DNA from: Ruminococcus sp.
GTDB taxonomy: Bacteria > Bacillota > Clostridia > Oscillospirales > Ruminococcaceae
Length of the DNA: 64,000 bases
Reading direction: 5' to 3'
Assembly (NCBI GenBank): GCA_017519415.1
Contig: JAFWSI010000070.1
Span: forward strand, 124,001-188,000
Within the stretch, counting starts at the first letter, position 1. Every line of letters begins with the position of its first letter. Below are positions 8,233-17,217 of the stretch, in pieces. Position numbers and translations under genes: made by a program. The notes under the pieces were generated by a model. It had not been told where the DNA came from. It was given only the letters and a program-made list of their open reading frames with translations, and did not search any database.

Positions 8233-9426
8233 ATGGGTCTTTTTAAGAAGAAAAACAACCAGAAAAACGAGGCTGCCGCACAGGCGGATCCTAAGGACGA
8301 GGTCAAGTCGCTCATACTTGAGGGACTTAATACAAAGCTTGGCGGTACTCTTTACGATGACTGTATTATAATGCCAAAGGGCTTTACCATTGACGTTCAG
8401 ATAGGCAGACTCGAAGAGAGCGAGGGCATACAGATACTTCAGGCCATATTTATCATCAAGCATGACGATTTTGACGAGCCTCTCATCGAACCTGTGGATG
8501 CACAGGGCAAGGAGCTCAAGGAAGCAGCGGATATGTCCGTTGAGATCTTCCACGGCGGCGTATGGCATCCTCTGGATCAGTCCATGACAAAGAAGAATCC
8601 CCAGCACGTTTCTGTTGATTTCCTCAATCAGCATTATGACTTTGATATGTACTGCCAGTCTGTTGTAAGAATAGGCGTCAAGGACAAGCAGCCCACTATG
8701 CTGGTGAATTACATAAGGTCGGAGATACCCAAGTATCTCGGCTCCAAGAAGTATTACTGGCTCAGGATATATCTTGCAAAGTATAAGGAAAAGCAGATAA
8801 TAGAGGTCCGCATAAACGGTTCCGTATGTGTTCAGCTTGCCGAGTACTTCAAGGAGTATCTGGAGAAGGAAATGGATGCCGAGGAGACATTCGTTTCCGA
8901 AAAGCAGTACGCAATATTTGTGCAGCGTGAAGATGATAAGTGCCCTTATAATAAGGAAACTATAATGAGCGCTGTCAAGGAGACCATCAGTATGATGGAA
9001 AATATAACCTCAAGAGAGGAGTATATCGCAATGTCCGAAAAGCTCGAGGAGCTTACGGGCGACAAAAACCTTGCAGCGGAGATAAGAGTATTCATTCCCG
9101 AGATATTCGCAAAGCTCACCCTTGGCTACCGCGAGGGCGACAGCCTTTTCCTTCTTGAAGGAGAGGGAGACGAGCAGCAGAGCATCGAGTTCAAGAAAAC
9201 TCAGCTCAGATCCTATTTCTATCTCCAGCAGGCAGTGCTCGAGTACCTCAGCACCCGTCCCGAGCAGGAGAAGGTATCACGCATAGTTACAAACAGCGTT
9301 GCCTTCAGGGAGCTCAGGAGAGCTATTGAAACAGGCAAGGAGAACGGCAGGGAGATCAAGCCCGGCGATCTCTATGTACCCGGTACTTCCTACAAGATAG
9401 GCCACGAGGGCTACAGAGTCTGGTAA
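8233..9426 (+). CDS. Unrecognised cytoplasmic protein, 397 residues
   Basis: I do not recognise this protein with confidence. It has no signal peptide or membrane helix. The N-terminus is lysine- and asparagine-rich (G-L-F-K-K-K-N-N-Q-K-N) and is followed by a mixed alpha/beta sequence. The first third has a V-K-S-L-I-L-E-G-L-N-T-K-L-G-G stretch and recalls small DUF families such as DUF6348, but I cannot confirm that. The middle has several Tyr/Lys-rich segments (K-K-Y-Y-W-L-R-I-Y). It has a good ribosome site (AAGGAGAATAG) and is followed by a strong terminator, which closes the run of genes begun at 1405. Confidence 0.7.
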   Translation: MGLFKKKNNQKNEAAAQADPKDEVKSLILEGLNTKLGGTLYDDCIIMPKGFTIDVQIGRLEESEGIQILQAIFIIKHDDFDEPLIEPVDAQGKELKEAADMSVEIFHGGVWHPLDQSMTKKNPQHVSVDFLNQHYDFDMYCQSVVRIGVKDKQPTMLVNYIRSEIPKYLGSKKYYWLRIYLAKYKEKQIIEVRINGSVCVQLAEYFKEYLEKEMDAEETFVSEKQYAIFVQREDDKCPYNKETIMSAVKETISMMENITSREEYIAMSEKLEELTGDKNLAAEIRVFIPEIFAKLTLGYREGDSLFLLEGEGDEQQSIEFKKTQLRSYFYLQQAVLEYLSTRPEQEKVSRIVTNSVAFRELRRAIETGKENGREIKPGDLYVPGTSYKIGHEGYRVW

Positions 9427-9440
9427 AAACAGCTATTATT

Positions 9441-9472
9441 CTTCCCCTGTTTCATGCAGGGGAAGTTTTTTA
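9441..9472 (+). terminator. Intrinsic terminator
   Basis: CTTCCCCTG and CAGGGGAAG form a perfect 9-bp stem with a 7-base loop, followed by TTTTTT. It ends the transcript of the 8233-9426 gene. Confidence 0.9.
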
Positions 9473-9491
9473 GGAATATTGCAAAAAATGC

Positions 9492-9520
9492 TTGACAAAG
9501 GCGGATGTTTGTGATAAAAT
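9492..9520 (+). promoter_or_regulatory. Sigma-A promoter of rplU operon
   Basis: TTGACA (9492-9497), a 17-bp spacer and TAAAAT (9515-9520) with an extended TGA just upstream. It lies after a terminator and before the rplU leader. Confidence 0.8.
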
Positions 9521-9527
9521 ATTATTG

Positions 9528-9600
9528 CCGCTTGTAAACAGGCTTTAAAGTTGTGCCTTCACACGCCTGTAACAGCGAGTTTATTGAAAAGGCAGGTGCC
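9528..9600 (+). promoter_or_regulatory. Probable L21 ribosomal-protein leader RNA
   Basis: The 5' untranslated region of rplU can fold with CGCT pairing to AGCG and ACAGGC pairing to GCCTGT around a central loop. Its position in the transcript and its size match the Firmicutes L21 leader, a structured element thought to bind L21 for feedback control. The assignment rests on position and pairing; I cannot run a covariance model. Confidence 0.5.
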
Positions 9601-9605
9601 ACAAT

Positions 9606-9917
9606 ATGTACGCAGTTATTGAAACCGGCGGAAAGCAGTATCAGGTAAACGAGGGAGACATCATCTTCGTTGAGAAGCTCGCAGCTGAGGCTGAGGACAC
9701 AGTTACTTTTGATAAGGTAGTTGCTCTCGGTGCTGACGATGGACTCAAGATAGGTACACCCTACGTTGACGGTGCAGCTGTAAGCGCTAAGGTTCTGAAG
9801 AACGGCAAGGCTAAGAAGATCACTGTTTTCACCTACAAGCCCAAGAAGGGTGAGAAGAAGAAGCAGGGTCACAGACAGCCTTACACTCAGGTTCAGATCG
9901 AAGCTATCAAGGCTTGA
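9606..9917 (+). CDS. rplU: 50S ribosomal protein L21
   Basis: The 103-residue protein starts [12 protein letters not shown] and contains the conserved V-F-T-Y-K-P-K-K...[11 protein letters not shown] region, which is diagnostic for L21. L21 binds 23S rRNA domain II together with L20. It is the first gene of the rplU-prp-rpmA cluster, the conserved order in Bacillota. Confidence 0.98.
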   Translation: MYAVIETGGKQYQVNEGDIIFVEKLAAEAEDTVTFDKVVALGADDGLKIGTPYVDGAAVSAKVLKNGKAKKITVFTYKPKKGEKKKQGHRQPYTQVQIEAIKA

Positions 9918-9919
9918 TC

Positions 9920-10231
9920 ATGATCCGCGCAGACTTTTTCGGATCAGAAGGGAAACTTAGGGGCTTCAGCTTCAGCGGCCATTCAGGATATGCCGAAGCA
10001 GGCGAGGATGTTGCCTGTGCGGCAGTTTCATCGGCGGTACAGCTTACCGTGAATATACTCGACAGCCTTGGCTTTGAGCCTGATGTCAGTGTCGGTGAAA
10101 ACATTATCCGTTGCGTAATAAAAAAGCCCGATAGCGCATCAGACGTTATCATGGAGCAGCTCAGGCTGCATTTTGAGGCTATCCTTGAAGAATTCCCGAA
10201 CACAATCAATATCACTATTTCGGAGGTGTAA
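9920..10231 (+). CDS. prp: Ribosomal-processing cysteine protease Prp
   Basis: Prp removes the N-terminal extension of L27 before ribosome assembly. The catalytic pair is visible as His21 (S-G-H-S-G-Y-A) and Cys33 (D-V-A-C-A-A-V-S). At about 103 residues it has the usual size. I take ATG at 9920, two bases after the rplU stop and seven bases after AAGG; an alternative TTG at 9914 overlaps the rplU stop and would add two residues. It lies between rplU and rpmA, exactly where Prp is found in Bacillota, and its substrate L27 follows two bases later. Confidence 0.93.
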   Translation: MIRADFFGSEGKLRGFSFSGHSGYAEAGEDVACAAVSSAVQLTVNILDSLGFEPDVSVGENIIRCVIKKPDSASDVIMEQLRLHFEAILEEFPNTINITISEV

Positions 10232-10233
10232 GT

Positions 10234-10518
10234 ATGTTAAAGATCAGTATGCAGTTCTTCGCTCATAAGAAGGGTGTTGGTTCCACAAAGAACGGCCGTG
10301 ACTCTGAGGCTAAGAGACTTGGCGTCAAGAGAGCAGACGGTCAGTTCGTTAAGGCAGGCAACATTCTCGTTCGTCAGAGAGGCACACATATCCATCCCGG
10401 TAACGGTGTAGGTATCGGTTCAGATGATACATTATTCGCAACAGTAAGCGGTAAGGTTAAGTTTGAGCGTTTCGGCCGTGACCGCAAGAAGGTTTCTGTT
10501 TACGAGATTGAGCAGTAA
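10234..10518 (+). CDS. rpmA: 50S ribosomal protein L27 with cleavable N-terminal extension
   Basis: L27 reaches into the peptidyl-transferase centre. The 94-residue protein has the Bacillota-type extension M-L-K-I-S-M-Q-F-F ahead of A-H-K-K-G; the Q-F-F/A motif is the known Prp cleavage site, leaving a mature N-terminus beginning A-H-K-K-G. The core motifs G-S-T-K-N-G-R-D-S and [11 protein letters not shown] are present. It is the last gene of the cluster and is followed by a terminator. Confidence 0.98.
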   Translation: MLKISMQFFAHKKGVGSTKNGRDSEAKRLGVKRADGQFVKAGNILVRQRGTHIHPGNGVGIGSDDTLFATVSGKVKFERFGRDRKKVSVYEIEQ

Positions 10519-10537
10519 CAGCCATAACGTGACAATA

Positions 10538-10568
10538 AATCCCGAGCATTTGCTTGGGATTTTTCTTT
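10538..10568 (+). terminator. Intrinsic terminator after rpmA
   Basis: AATCCCGAGCA pairs with TGCTTGGGATT (with a G-T pair), followed by TTTTCTTT. It separates rpmA from obg. Confidence 0.8.
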
Positions 10569-10570
10569 AG

Positions 10571-11863
<1,293 letters not shown>

Positions 11864-11864
11864 T

Positions 11865-12287
11865 ATGGCTATGGATTATTTGACTGAACGTGAAGCTAAT
11901 TCATACAGCCCGCTTACTCTTGCATTCTTAGGGGACAGCGTATATGACACCTATATCAGGGAGTATCTTCTCAGACAGGCGAATATGCCTGTTGCAAAAC
12001 TCCATTCCGCTAAGATCAGACTTGTATGCGCGGAATTCCAGTCCATGGCATACGAGTTTGTGGCAGATAAGCTTACAGAGCAGGAGCTCGCTGTGCTGAA
12101 AAGAGGAAGAAATGCAACGGGAAATACGGTGCCGAAGCACGCTGATGCGGCGGAATACCGCAGGGCGACTGCCCTTGAATGTCTTTTCGGTTATCTTTAT
12201 CTCACCGGAAGAAACGAACGCATCAGAGAGCTGTTTGAGCTTATTATAAATTCAAATATAAACGAAAATGAACAGATAGGAGTGTAA
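11865..12287 (+). CDS. mrnC: Mini-ribonuclease III
   Basis: Mini-III is an RNase III catalytic domain without the dsRNA-binding domain; in Bacillus it matures 23S rRNA. The 140-residue protein has L-A-F-L-G-D-S-V-Y-D near residue 22, with the catalytic acidic residues of RNase III. It also has the conserved R-G-R-N-A motif and a later A-L-E-C-L-F-G-Y-L-Y-L segment supplying the second acidic site. It begins one base after the obg stop, and YebC follows three bases after its own stop, so the three genes are coupled. Confidence 0.9.
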   Translation: MAMDYLTEREANSYSPLTLAFLGDSVYDTYIREYLLRQANMPVAKLHSAKIRLVCAEFQSMAYEFVADKLTEQELAVLKRGRNATGNTVPKHADAAEYRRATALECLFGYLYLTGRNERIRELFELIINSNINENEQIGV

Positions 12288-12290
12288 ACT

Positions 12291-13025
12291 ATGTCAGGTC
12301 ATTCAAAATGGAATAATATCAAGCGTAAGAAGGAAGCTACCGACGCTGCAAAGGGCAAGATCTTCACAAAGATCGGCCGTGAGATCACTGTTGTTGTAAA
12401 GGAAGGCGGCCCCGACCCGAACAATAATGCGAAGCTTCGTGACCTTATCGCAAAGGCGAAGGCAAACAATGTGCCTAACGACAATATCGACCGTATCATC
12501 AAGAAGGCGGCAGGCGACGGCGATAAGAACAACTACGAGAACATCACCTATGAGGGATATGGTCCCAACGGCGTAGCTGTTATCGTTGAGTGCCTTACCG
12601 ACAACAGAAACAGAACGGCAGGAGAGGTACGTCACTATTTCGACAAGTTCGGCGGAAACCTCGGAACTATCGGCTGCGTATCGTTCATGTTCACAACAAA
12701 GGGTATCGTTATTCTCGAGAACACAGGTCTTGACGAGGACGCTGTAATGGACGATGTATTTGAGTTCGGCGGCGACGACTTCGACATAAACGAGGAGACA
12801 GTTGAGATCGAGTGCGCTCCTGAGAATGTTCATGCTCTCCGTGAGGGACTTGCAGGAAAGGGCTACAATGTAATATCTGCCGAGGTAGAGCAGATACCTT
12901 CCACATATACAGCTCTCACAGACGAGGAACAGATCAAGAAGATGAACCTTCTTCTCGAACACCTTGAAGAGAATGACGACGTACAGAACGTTTATCACAA
13001 CTGGGAAATGCCTGACGAAGAATAA
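12291..13025 (+). CDS. YebC/PmpR family protein
   Basis: The 244-residue protein begins M-S-G-H-S-K-W-N-N-I-K and includes G-P-x-G-V-A-V-I-V-E and F-D-K-F-G-G-N-L-G, the hallmark motifs of YebC/TACO1. The family has been described as a DNA-binding regulator and, for some members, as a factor that helps ribosomes through proline-rich stretches; the sequence does not decide between these roles. An AGGAGT ribosome site lies inside the end of mrnC. A strong terminator follows. Confidence 0.95.
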   Translation: MSGHSKWNNIKRKKEATDAAKGKIFTKIGREITVVVKEGGPDPNNNAKLRDLIAKAKANNVPNDNIDRIIKKAAGDGDKNNYENITYEGYGPNGVAVIVECLTDNRNRTAGEVRHYFDKFGGNLGTIGCVSFMFTTKGIVILENTGLDEDAVMDDVFEFGGDDFDINEETVEIECAPENVHALREGLAGKGYNVISAEVEQIPSTYTALTDEEQIKKMNLLLEHLEENDDVQNVYHNWEMPDEE

Positions 13026-13032
13026 TTGCAGA

Positions 13033-13057
13033 GGGGACAGCTTATGCTGTCCCTTTG
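13033..13057 (+). terminator. Intrinsic terminator after yebC
   Basis: GGGACAGC-TTAT-GCTGTCCC, a perfect 8-bp stem with a tetraloop, followed by TTTG. The T tract is short, so read-through into the GNAT gene is possible. Confidence 0.65.
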
Positions 13058-13074
13058 AATAAGGAGCTGAAAAT

Positions 13075-13575
13075 ATGGGGCTTACTATCGAAAAGGAGAC
13101 CACAGCGGCGGAACTGCTTGAAACGGCAGCTCTTGCAGATGAGATATGGCACGAATGCTTTGTCGGTATGATCTCCGACGAGCAGATAGACTATATGGTG
13201 GAGAAATTCCAGTCATTCTATCCCATGATGAAGCAGGTCTCGGAGCAGGGCTACAGCTATTTTGCCGTGCGCGAGGACGGAGAGCTTTGCGGCTATATCT
13301 GTGTAAAGCCTGAGGCTGATGAAAGATTTTTCCTTAGCAAGCTCTATCTCAGGAGCGAAAAGCGCGGACGTGGGATAGCTTCGTATATGCTGGAGCGCGT
13401 TTTTGAAGAGGGACGCAAAGCAGGGAAGAAGCGAGTATATCTCACGGTAAACAAGCATAACGACCGTGCTATCGGCGTATATAAGAATACAGGCTTTGAG
13501 GTGATTGACGAAGCGGTCACAGACATCGGCAGCGGCTTTGTCATGGACGATTATATAATGAGCCGTGAACTCTGA
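13075..13575 (+). CDS. GNAT-family N-acetyltransferase
   Basis: The 166-residue protein has the GNAT fold. The acetyl-CoA pyrophosphate loop (R-G-R-G-I-A-S-Y-M-L) lies near residues 100-110 after a strand containing F-L-S-K-L-Y-L, and a V-Y-L-T-V-N-K-H-N-D-R-A-I-G-V-Y segment near 122-138 is typical of motif B. The substrate cannot be told from sequence. It has an AAGGAG site before the ATG and stands as a single gene between the yebC terminator and the mntP promoter. Confidence 0.88.
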   Translation: MGLTIEKETTAAELLETAALADEIWHECFVGMISDEQIDYMVEKFQSFYPMMKQVSEQGYSYFAVREDGELCGYICVKPEADERFFLSKLYLRSEKRGRGIASYMLERVFEEGRKAGKKRVYLTVNKHNDRAIGVYKNTGFEVIDEAVTDIGSGFVMDDYIMSREL

Positions 13576-13601
13576 TGTTTTCTTCTGCTAACCGTTATAT
13601 A

Positions 13602-13630
13602 TTGACTTAGCCTATCATATAATGTATAAT
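13602..13630 (+). promoter_or_regulatory. Sigma-A promoter of the riboswitch-mntP transcript
   Basis: TTGACT (13602-13607), a 17-bp spacer and TATAAT (13625-13630). The predicted start lies just ahead of the riboswitch aptamer. Confidence 0.8.
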
Positions 13631-13640
13631 GACATATGTT

Positions 13641-13792
13641 ATGTGAGGGAGTAGTTAACACATGATAATGTGCGGCAAGCCGACATACTGGCGTTTTTAC
13701 GTCCGGTTTTGCCTTAAATAATGAGACTCATGTACGGCGTTATTGCTGTACCTGAGTGTGTGTTCGGGTACGCAGGTATCCGAATTTTTTTT
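13641..13792 (+). promoter_or_regulatory. yybP-ykoY (Mn2+) riboswitch with terminator
   Basis: The aptamer runs about 13641-13733. Its closing stem pairs ATGTGAG (13641-13647) with CTCATGT (13727-13733). It contains the characteristic GGGAGTAG near the 5' strand and a GAGAC near the 3' strand, as in yybP-ykoY RNAs. The expression platform ends in a 9-bp hairpin (TTCGGGTAC/GTATCCGAA) followed by eight T (to 13792). The ribosome site (GAGAGG) comes directly after the T run and mntP begins at 13807. The arrangement implies Mn2+ binding prevents termination and turns on Mn2+ export. Identity rests on motifs, fold and the gene it precedes. Confidence 0.85.
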
Positions 13793-13806
13793 GAGAGGAA
13801 GATTTT

Positions 13807-14376
13807 ATGAGTATTACCGAACTGCTGCTTTTGTCTGTCGGACTTGCAATGGACGCATTTTCAGTATCGGTCTGTAAGGGGCTGAGTATGAAAAAGCTTG
13901 ATCTGAAAGGCGGAGTCGTTACTGCATTGTTTTTCGGAGTATTTCAGGGCGTAATGCCTGCAATCGGCTATTTTCTCGGAAGCCGCTTTGCGGGAGCCAT
14001 AAGCTCCTTCAGTCATTGGGTATCCTTCGGACTTCTTGCGTTCATAGGAGGAAAGATGATATGGGAGGCAGTAAAGGGCGATAATGAGGACGAGTGCAGC
14101 AAGGAATACAGGCTCAATCTGAAGGAGCTCACGCTGCTGGCGATCGCCACAAGCATTGACGCCCTTGCGGTAGGTATCGTATTTGCGGCAGAAAAAACGA
14201 ATCTGCTTTTCTCCGTATCGATGATAGGCGTTATAACCTTTGTACTGTCCTTTGCGGGAATATTCATAGGACACAGATTCGGCAGCAGATACGAGAAAAA
14301 GGCGGAGACAGCAGGCGGTATCATACTTATACTCATTGGCCTTAAGCTCCTGCTTGAAGGGCTTGGCGTTATATAA
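13807..14376 (+). CDS. mntP: Manganese efflux pump MntP
   Basis: MntP exports Mn2+ across the membrane. The 189-residue protein has six hydrophobic helices in two halves. Conserved acidic motifs are in helix 1 (G-L-A-M-D-A-F-S-V-S) and helix 4 (T-S-I-D-A-L-A-V-G), the internal pseudo-repeat typical of the family. It is controlled by the upstream Mn2+ riboswitch, which supports the substrate. Confidence 0.95.
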   Translation: MSITELLLLSVGLAMDAFSVSVCKGLSMKKLDLKGGVVTALFFGVFQGVMPAIGYFLGSRFAGAISSFSHWVSFGLLAFIGGKMIWEAVKGDNEDECSKEYRLNLKELTLLAIATSIDALAVGIVFAAEKTNLLFSVSMIGVITFVLSFAGIFIGHRFGSRYEKKAETAGGIILILIGLKLLLEGLGVI

Positions 14377-14378
14377 AA

Positions 14379-14499
14379 GAAAAGGACTGCAAGGGGAGTC
14401 CCCTCTGCCGGAATCGTGGTATAAAATTACCGAGCCCGTATTATCAGGCTCGGTAACACACTTTTCCGTTAAGGGACTCTTAAAGAAGCAGTCCTTTTT
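14379..14499. terminator. Nested three-stem bidirectional terminator structure
   Basis: Between two convergent genes lie three concentric inverted repeats. The outer is AAAGGACTGC (14381-14390) with GCAGTCCTTT (14488-14497), extendable by one or two pairs. The middle is GAGTCCC (14396-14402) with GGGACTC (14473-14479). The inner is TTACCGAGCC (14427-14436) with GGCTCGGTAA (14447-14456). T tracts flank the outer stem on both strands, so it can terminate both mntP and the minus-strand dockerin gene. Confidence 0.75.
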
Positions 14500-14510
14500 C
14501 TGTATCATTT

Positions 14511-16841
14511 TCAGTTGTTTGTAGACTTGGGGATTATCGGCAGCGTCTCAACTGCTCCGAGGAGATACTTCTGTATTGCAAGAGCGTCGGCAGAAGTCAT
14601 TCCGGGAGATGTCTGATCGACATCGGCGTTGGATCTTCCCGAGGCAGTGAGCCTGTTATTGGAAGTGCCGTCCACGCCGTATTTATTTGGATTTGATATA
14701 GCCTGCATTATGAGAACTGCGTCTGCCATATCTACAGTACCGTCGCAGTTTACATCTCCGTAATTAATACCCTTATTTGTGAGTTTGATCGTAAGGGTAG
14801 TTATGTGTTTTTCCTCGTCTTCGGAGATTTCGATGTCCTCTGGATCGAAGCTGTAAAGCTCGTTCTCCTCCATGCTGTCTATAGTCATTACATACTTCTT
14901 GAGTTCGGTAGCCTCATATCTGATAATAAGGGGATTTGATCTTTCCGTGCTCAGCTCAAGTATTTCAGTTGGTTCCATGATCTTTCCCGTATCAAGGTAG
15001 GTTATATGCCATGAACCATTGAATACTGCTGAAACAGGTTTTCCTGTGCCCTTGTCAACTGCTTTGATAACGTAAGAATACGGAGAAATCTCGGCAGCGC
15101 TCTTCTTTGTGAGCTTAACTGTATAAGTAGTGATATTGTTTTCTTCATCTGTTTCGGCGTCTACGTCATCGGCAGAGAAGGTATAATCAGACTCTTCGTT
15201 TATTTCCGTGATAGTCAGTGTGCAGGTAGCGGCGTTCTTATACTTCTCATAGCTTATTATCATGGGGTTTGCAGCGGAAGTATCTATGAGCTGGACAGGA
15301 CCTGTTGCTTTACCGTCATCATATACGATATTCCATGCAGCCGTAAAAACAGCGTTGTTTACAAGCTCGCCCGTTTCCTTGTCTACAGTCTTGAAAACAT
15401 ATGAATAGGGTTTAACGTCATCGGGATAGGATTTCTTTTCCAGCTTTACCGTGTAGTAAGCAGTATTCGTATCCTTGTCTATCTCGGTCACTATGTCCTT
15501 TTCGTCAAGCTTGTAGGCATGACCGTTATAGATGTTATCAACAATGCTGAAGCTCTTGACTTCTGTAGATTTGAAATCCTTTACACCCTGGTAGTCTATA
15601 GTCTTGGGATTGTCAGTAACTGTATCAACAGGGAATTCATCGTTTCTTGAGCTTCCGTCAGCTGAATAAATGGTATTGCTTGCTGTGATATATACATCAT
15701 CGAGAAGCTCGCCCGACTTCTTGTCAACGACATTGATAACGACCTTGATGATTTCCGTGTTCTCAGCATCCTTTTTGTTCCATACAGCCTTGAATGAATA
15801 TCCCAGACCTGGAGCGAGACCCTCTACAAGGTACTCTTCACCGGGCTGAAGAACAGTGTCTTCAAACTTCCAGCCGCTGAAGGTATAGCCTTCCTTGGTG
15901 ACTGTGCAGTCGGGGACGGTGATCTTTGTATCAGTAAGTCCCCTGACGATAATATCGTCGGATGAGGAATTGCTTGGAGAGAAGGTTATAACGTAATTTA
16001 TGGGATCCCATATGGGAGTCATGGTAACGTCATGCGAAGGCATTACAAAGCTTGCATTTGGCTCGTAATCGAGACCGTCCTCCTCGCAGTGCCAGCCCTT
16101 TATCTTGAAGCCGTTTCTTGAAAAACGTGAGTTGTTCTGAAGATTGGTTGTGAATGACTCTGCATTCTCGAACTCAAGATGAGTTATGCCGTTTATTCTG
16201 TCGGCGTCACCGACGGAATAATTGAGCATATATATCTTCTTCCAGTTGGGACGGAGTATGATATCCTCATCGTGTACGATCATTTTCTGCTGAGCTGCGA
16301 AAACATAGTCGCCTGTAGTCCAGCCGCTCTGCTTATAGCCCTCACGGAAGAATACCGTAAGGGGAATGGTGACGAATCGTCCGTTCTGCTTATTCTGTGC
16401 AGGAACGTTCTTCTCAGCCTCTGTATCGATCTCTCCGTCGAAATCAACGCGGAATATGACCTTATGGAAGTTGCCGTCTGACTTGTCAGCCCATACAGGC
16501 TTGAGCGTAACGTCATGATCGGCAACGCGGAAAATATCGCCGCCCTCATAGCCGCGTATATTGTCCTCGGTCCAGCCGCTGAAAACATAGCCGTCCTTGC
16601 TGAGTGTAGCGTAGGGGATCATGTAGGTGCCGTTGGCCTTGCGTTCAACATCCTTGATCTCGGGAACGGATCCGTCCTTGTTTGGCGTTACGGAAACGCC
16701 TTCCTCGCTCAGATCGAAGTGAATGGTGTATTTTTGTTCCTCTGTTGTGTCTGCTGCCGTAACGCAAAACGAACTCAGCGAGCAGAAGGCAATAGCCGCG
16801 GAAGCAGCTACTGCTGTGATTTTTTTGAATATGCTGTTCAT
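14511..16841 (-). CDS. Secreted multi-repeat protein with C-terminal dockerin
   Basis: The start is taken at 16841 because GGAGGG lies 4-9 bases upstream and the protein then opens with a clean signal peptide (M-N-S-I-F-K-K, hydrophobic core, V-T-A-A). The open frame extends 38 codons further but overlaps the DUF4250 gene. The 776-residue product has about four InlB/Flg_new-like repeats of roughly 75 residues, each ending in a G-(F/Y)-x-x-x-G-W strand and an acidic V-x-W motif. Three repeats of about 105 residues follow, each opening V-D-K-(K/E/G)-(S/T)-G. A C-terminal dockerin ends it: loop 1 D-V-N-C-D-G-T-V-D-M-A-D, and loop 2 D-V-D-Q-T-S-P-G-M-T-S-A-D, which is one residue longer than the usual 12. 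No catalytic motif is seen. It may be a structural or adhesive cellulosome component; that is inference. Confidence 0.85.
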   Translation of the reverse strand: MNSIFKKITAVAASAAIAFCSLSSFCVTAADTTEEQKYTIHFDLSEEGVSVTPNKDGSVPEIKDVERKANGTYMIPYATLSKDGYVFSGWTEDNIRGYEGGDIFRVADHDVTLKPVWADKSDGNFHKVIFRVDFDGEIDTEAEKNVPAQNKQNGRFVTIPLTVFFREGYKQSGWTTGDYVFAAQQKMIVHDEDIILRPNWKKIYMLNYSVGDADRINGITHLEFENAESFTTNLQNNSRFSRNGFKIKGWHCEEDGLDYEPNASFVMPSHDVTMTPIWDPINYVITFSPSNSSSDDIIVRGLTDTKITVPDCTVTKEGYTFSGWKFEDTVLQPGEEYLVEGLAPGLGYSFKAVWNKKDAENTEIIKVVINVVDKKSGELLDDVYITASNTIYSADGSSRNDEFPVDTVTDNPKTIDYQGVKDFKSTEVKSFSIVDNIYNGHAYKLDEKDIVTEIDKDTNTAYYTVKLEKKSYPDDVKPYSYVFKTVDKETGELVNNAVFTAAWNIVYDDGKATGPVQLIDTSAANPMIISYEKYKNAATCTLTITEINEESDYTFSADDVDAETDEENNITTYTVKLTKKSAAEISPYSYVIKAVDKGTGKPVSAVFNGSWHITYLDTGKIMEPTEILELSTERSNPLIIRYEATELKKYVMTIDSMEENELYSFDPEDIEISEDEEKHITTLTIKLTNKGINYGDVNCDGTVDMADAVLIMQAISNPNKYGVDGTSNNRLTASGRSNADVDQTSPGMTSADALAIQKYLLGAVETLPIIPKSTNN

Positions 16842-16890
16842 ATGCCCTCCCATCTGATGCAGCTGCATCATCTCAGTATCCATTTGGATA

Positions 16891-17067
16891 CTACTTGAAT
16901 GAATTTGATGCGGCGTCATAGTAAAAGCCGACGCCGTTAAGCTTGTTTTCGACATCTGTCCTCTTGATGCAAAGACTGCTGCAAAGCTCGTCGAAGTCAG
17001 AATACTCGTCTCTCAGAAGAGTATTGATATAGCTGAGCAGTATTATAGGGTCGTTGGGGATATTCAT
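16891..17067 (-). CDS. DUF4250 domain protein (58 residues)
   Basis: A small protein starting M-N-I-P-N-D-P-I-I-L-L-S-Y-I-N-T-L-L-R-D-E-Y and ending with an aromatic-rich G-V-G-F-Y-Y-D segment, matching DUF4250 in motif and in length. The family's function is unknown. AGGAGT lies 9 bases upstream of the ATG; longer in-frame starts lack this site. It has a consensus promoter (17189-17217) and lies 49 bases upstream of the dockerin gene, so the two are probably one transcript. Confidence 0.85.
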   Translation of the reverse strand: MNIPNDPIILLSYINTLLRDEYSDFDELCSSLCIKRTDVENKLNGVGFYYDAASNSFK

Positions 17068-17188
17068 GGAAAAAACTCCTTTGCAATAGGTGATAGTCAT
17101 CAAAAACGTCGGCGGAAAGCAGTGCAGGGCTTCCCGCGGAGTCATGCATAACAGCGGTCTTTAGCCGTTATCCATATCTTATAAATTT

Positions 17189-17217
17189 AATATACAATAT
17201 AGCGGTGGATTTGTCAA
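17189..17217 (-). promoter_or_regulatory. Sigma-A promoter of the DUF4250-dockerin transcript
   Basis: Read on the minus strand: TTGACA (17217-17212), a 17-bp spacer and TATATT (17194-17189). The predicted 5' untranslated region is about 115 bases. Confidence 0.75.

Noticed and set aside
7215-8315. 366-codon minus-strand open frame opposite prmA
   Set aside because: The sense strand is a clear prmA with all SAM motifs; the antisense frame has no recognisable motif or ribosome site.
16842-16955. Longer N-terminus for the dockerin protein
   Set aside because: It would overlap the DUF4250 gene, lacks a ribosome site, and places the signal peptide inside the protein; ATG 16841 has GGAGGG and a clean signal peptide.
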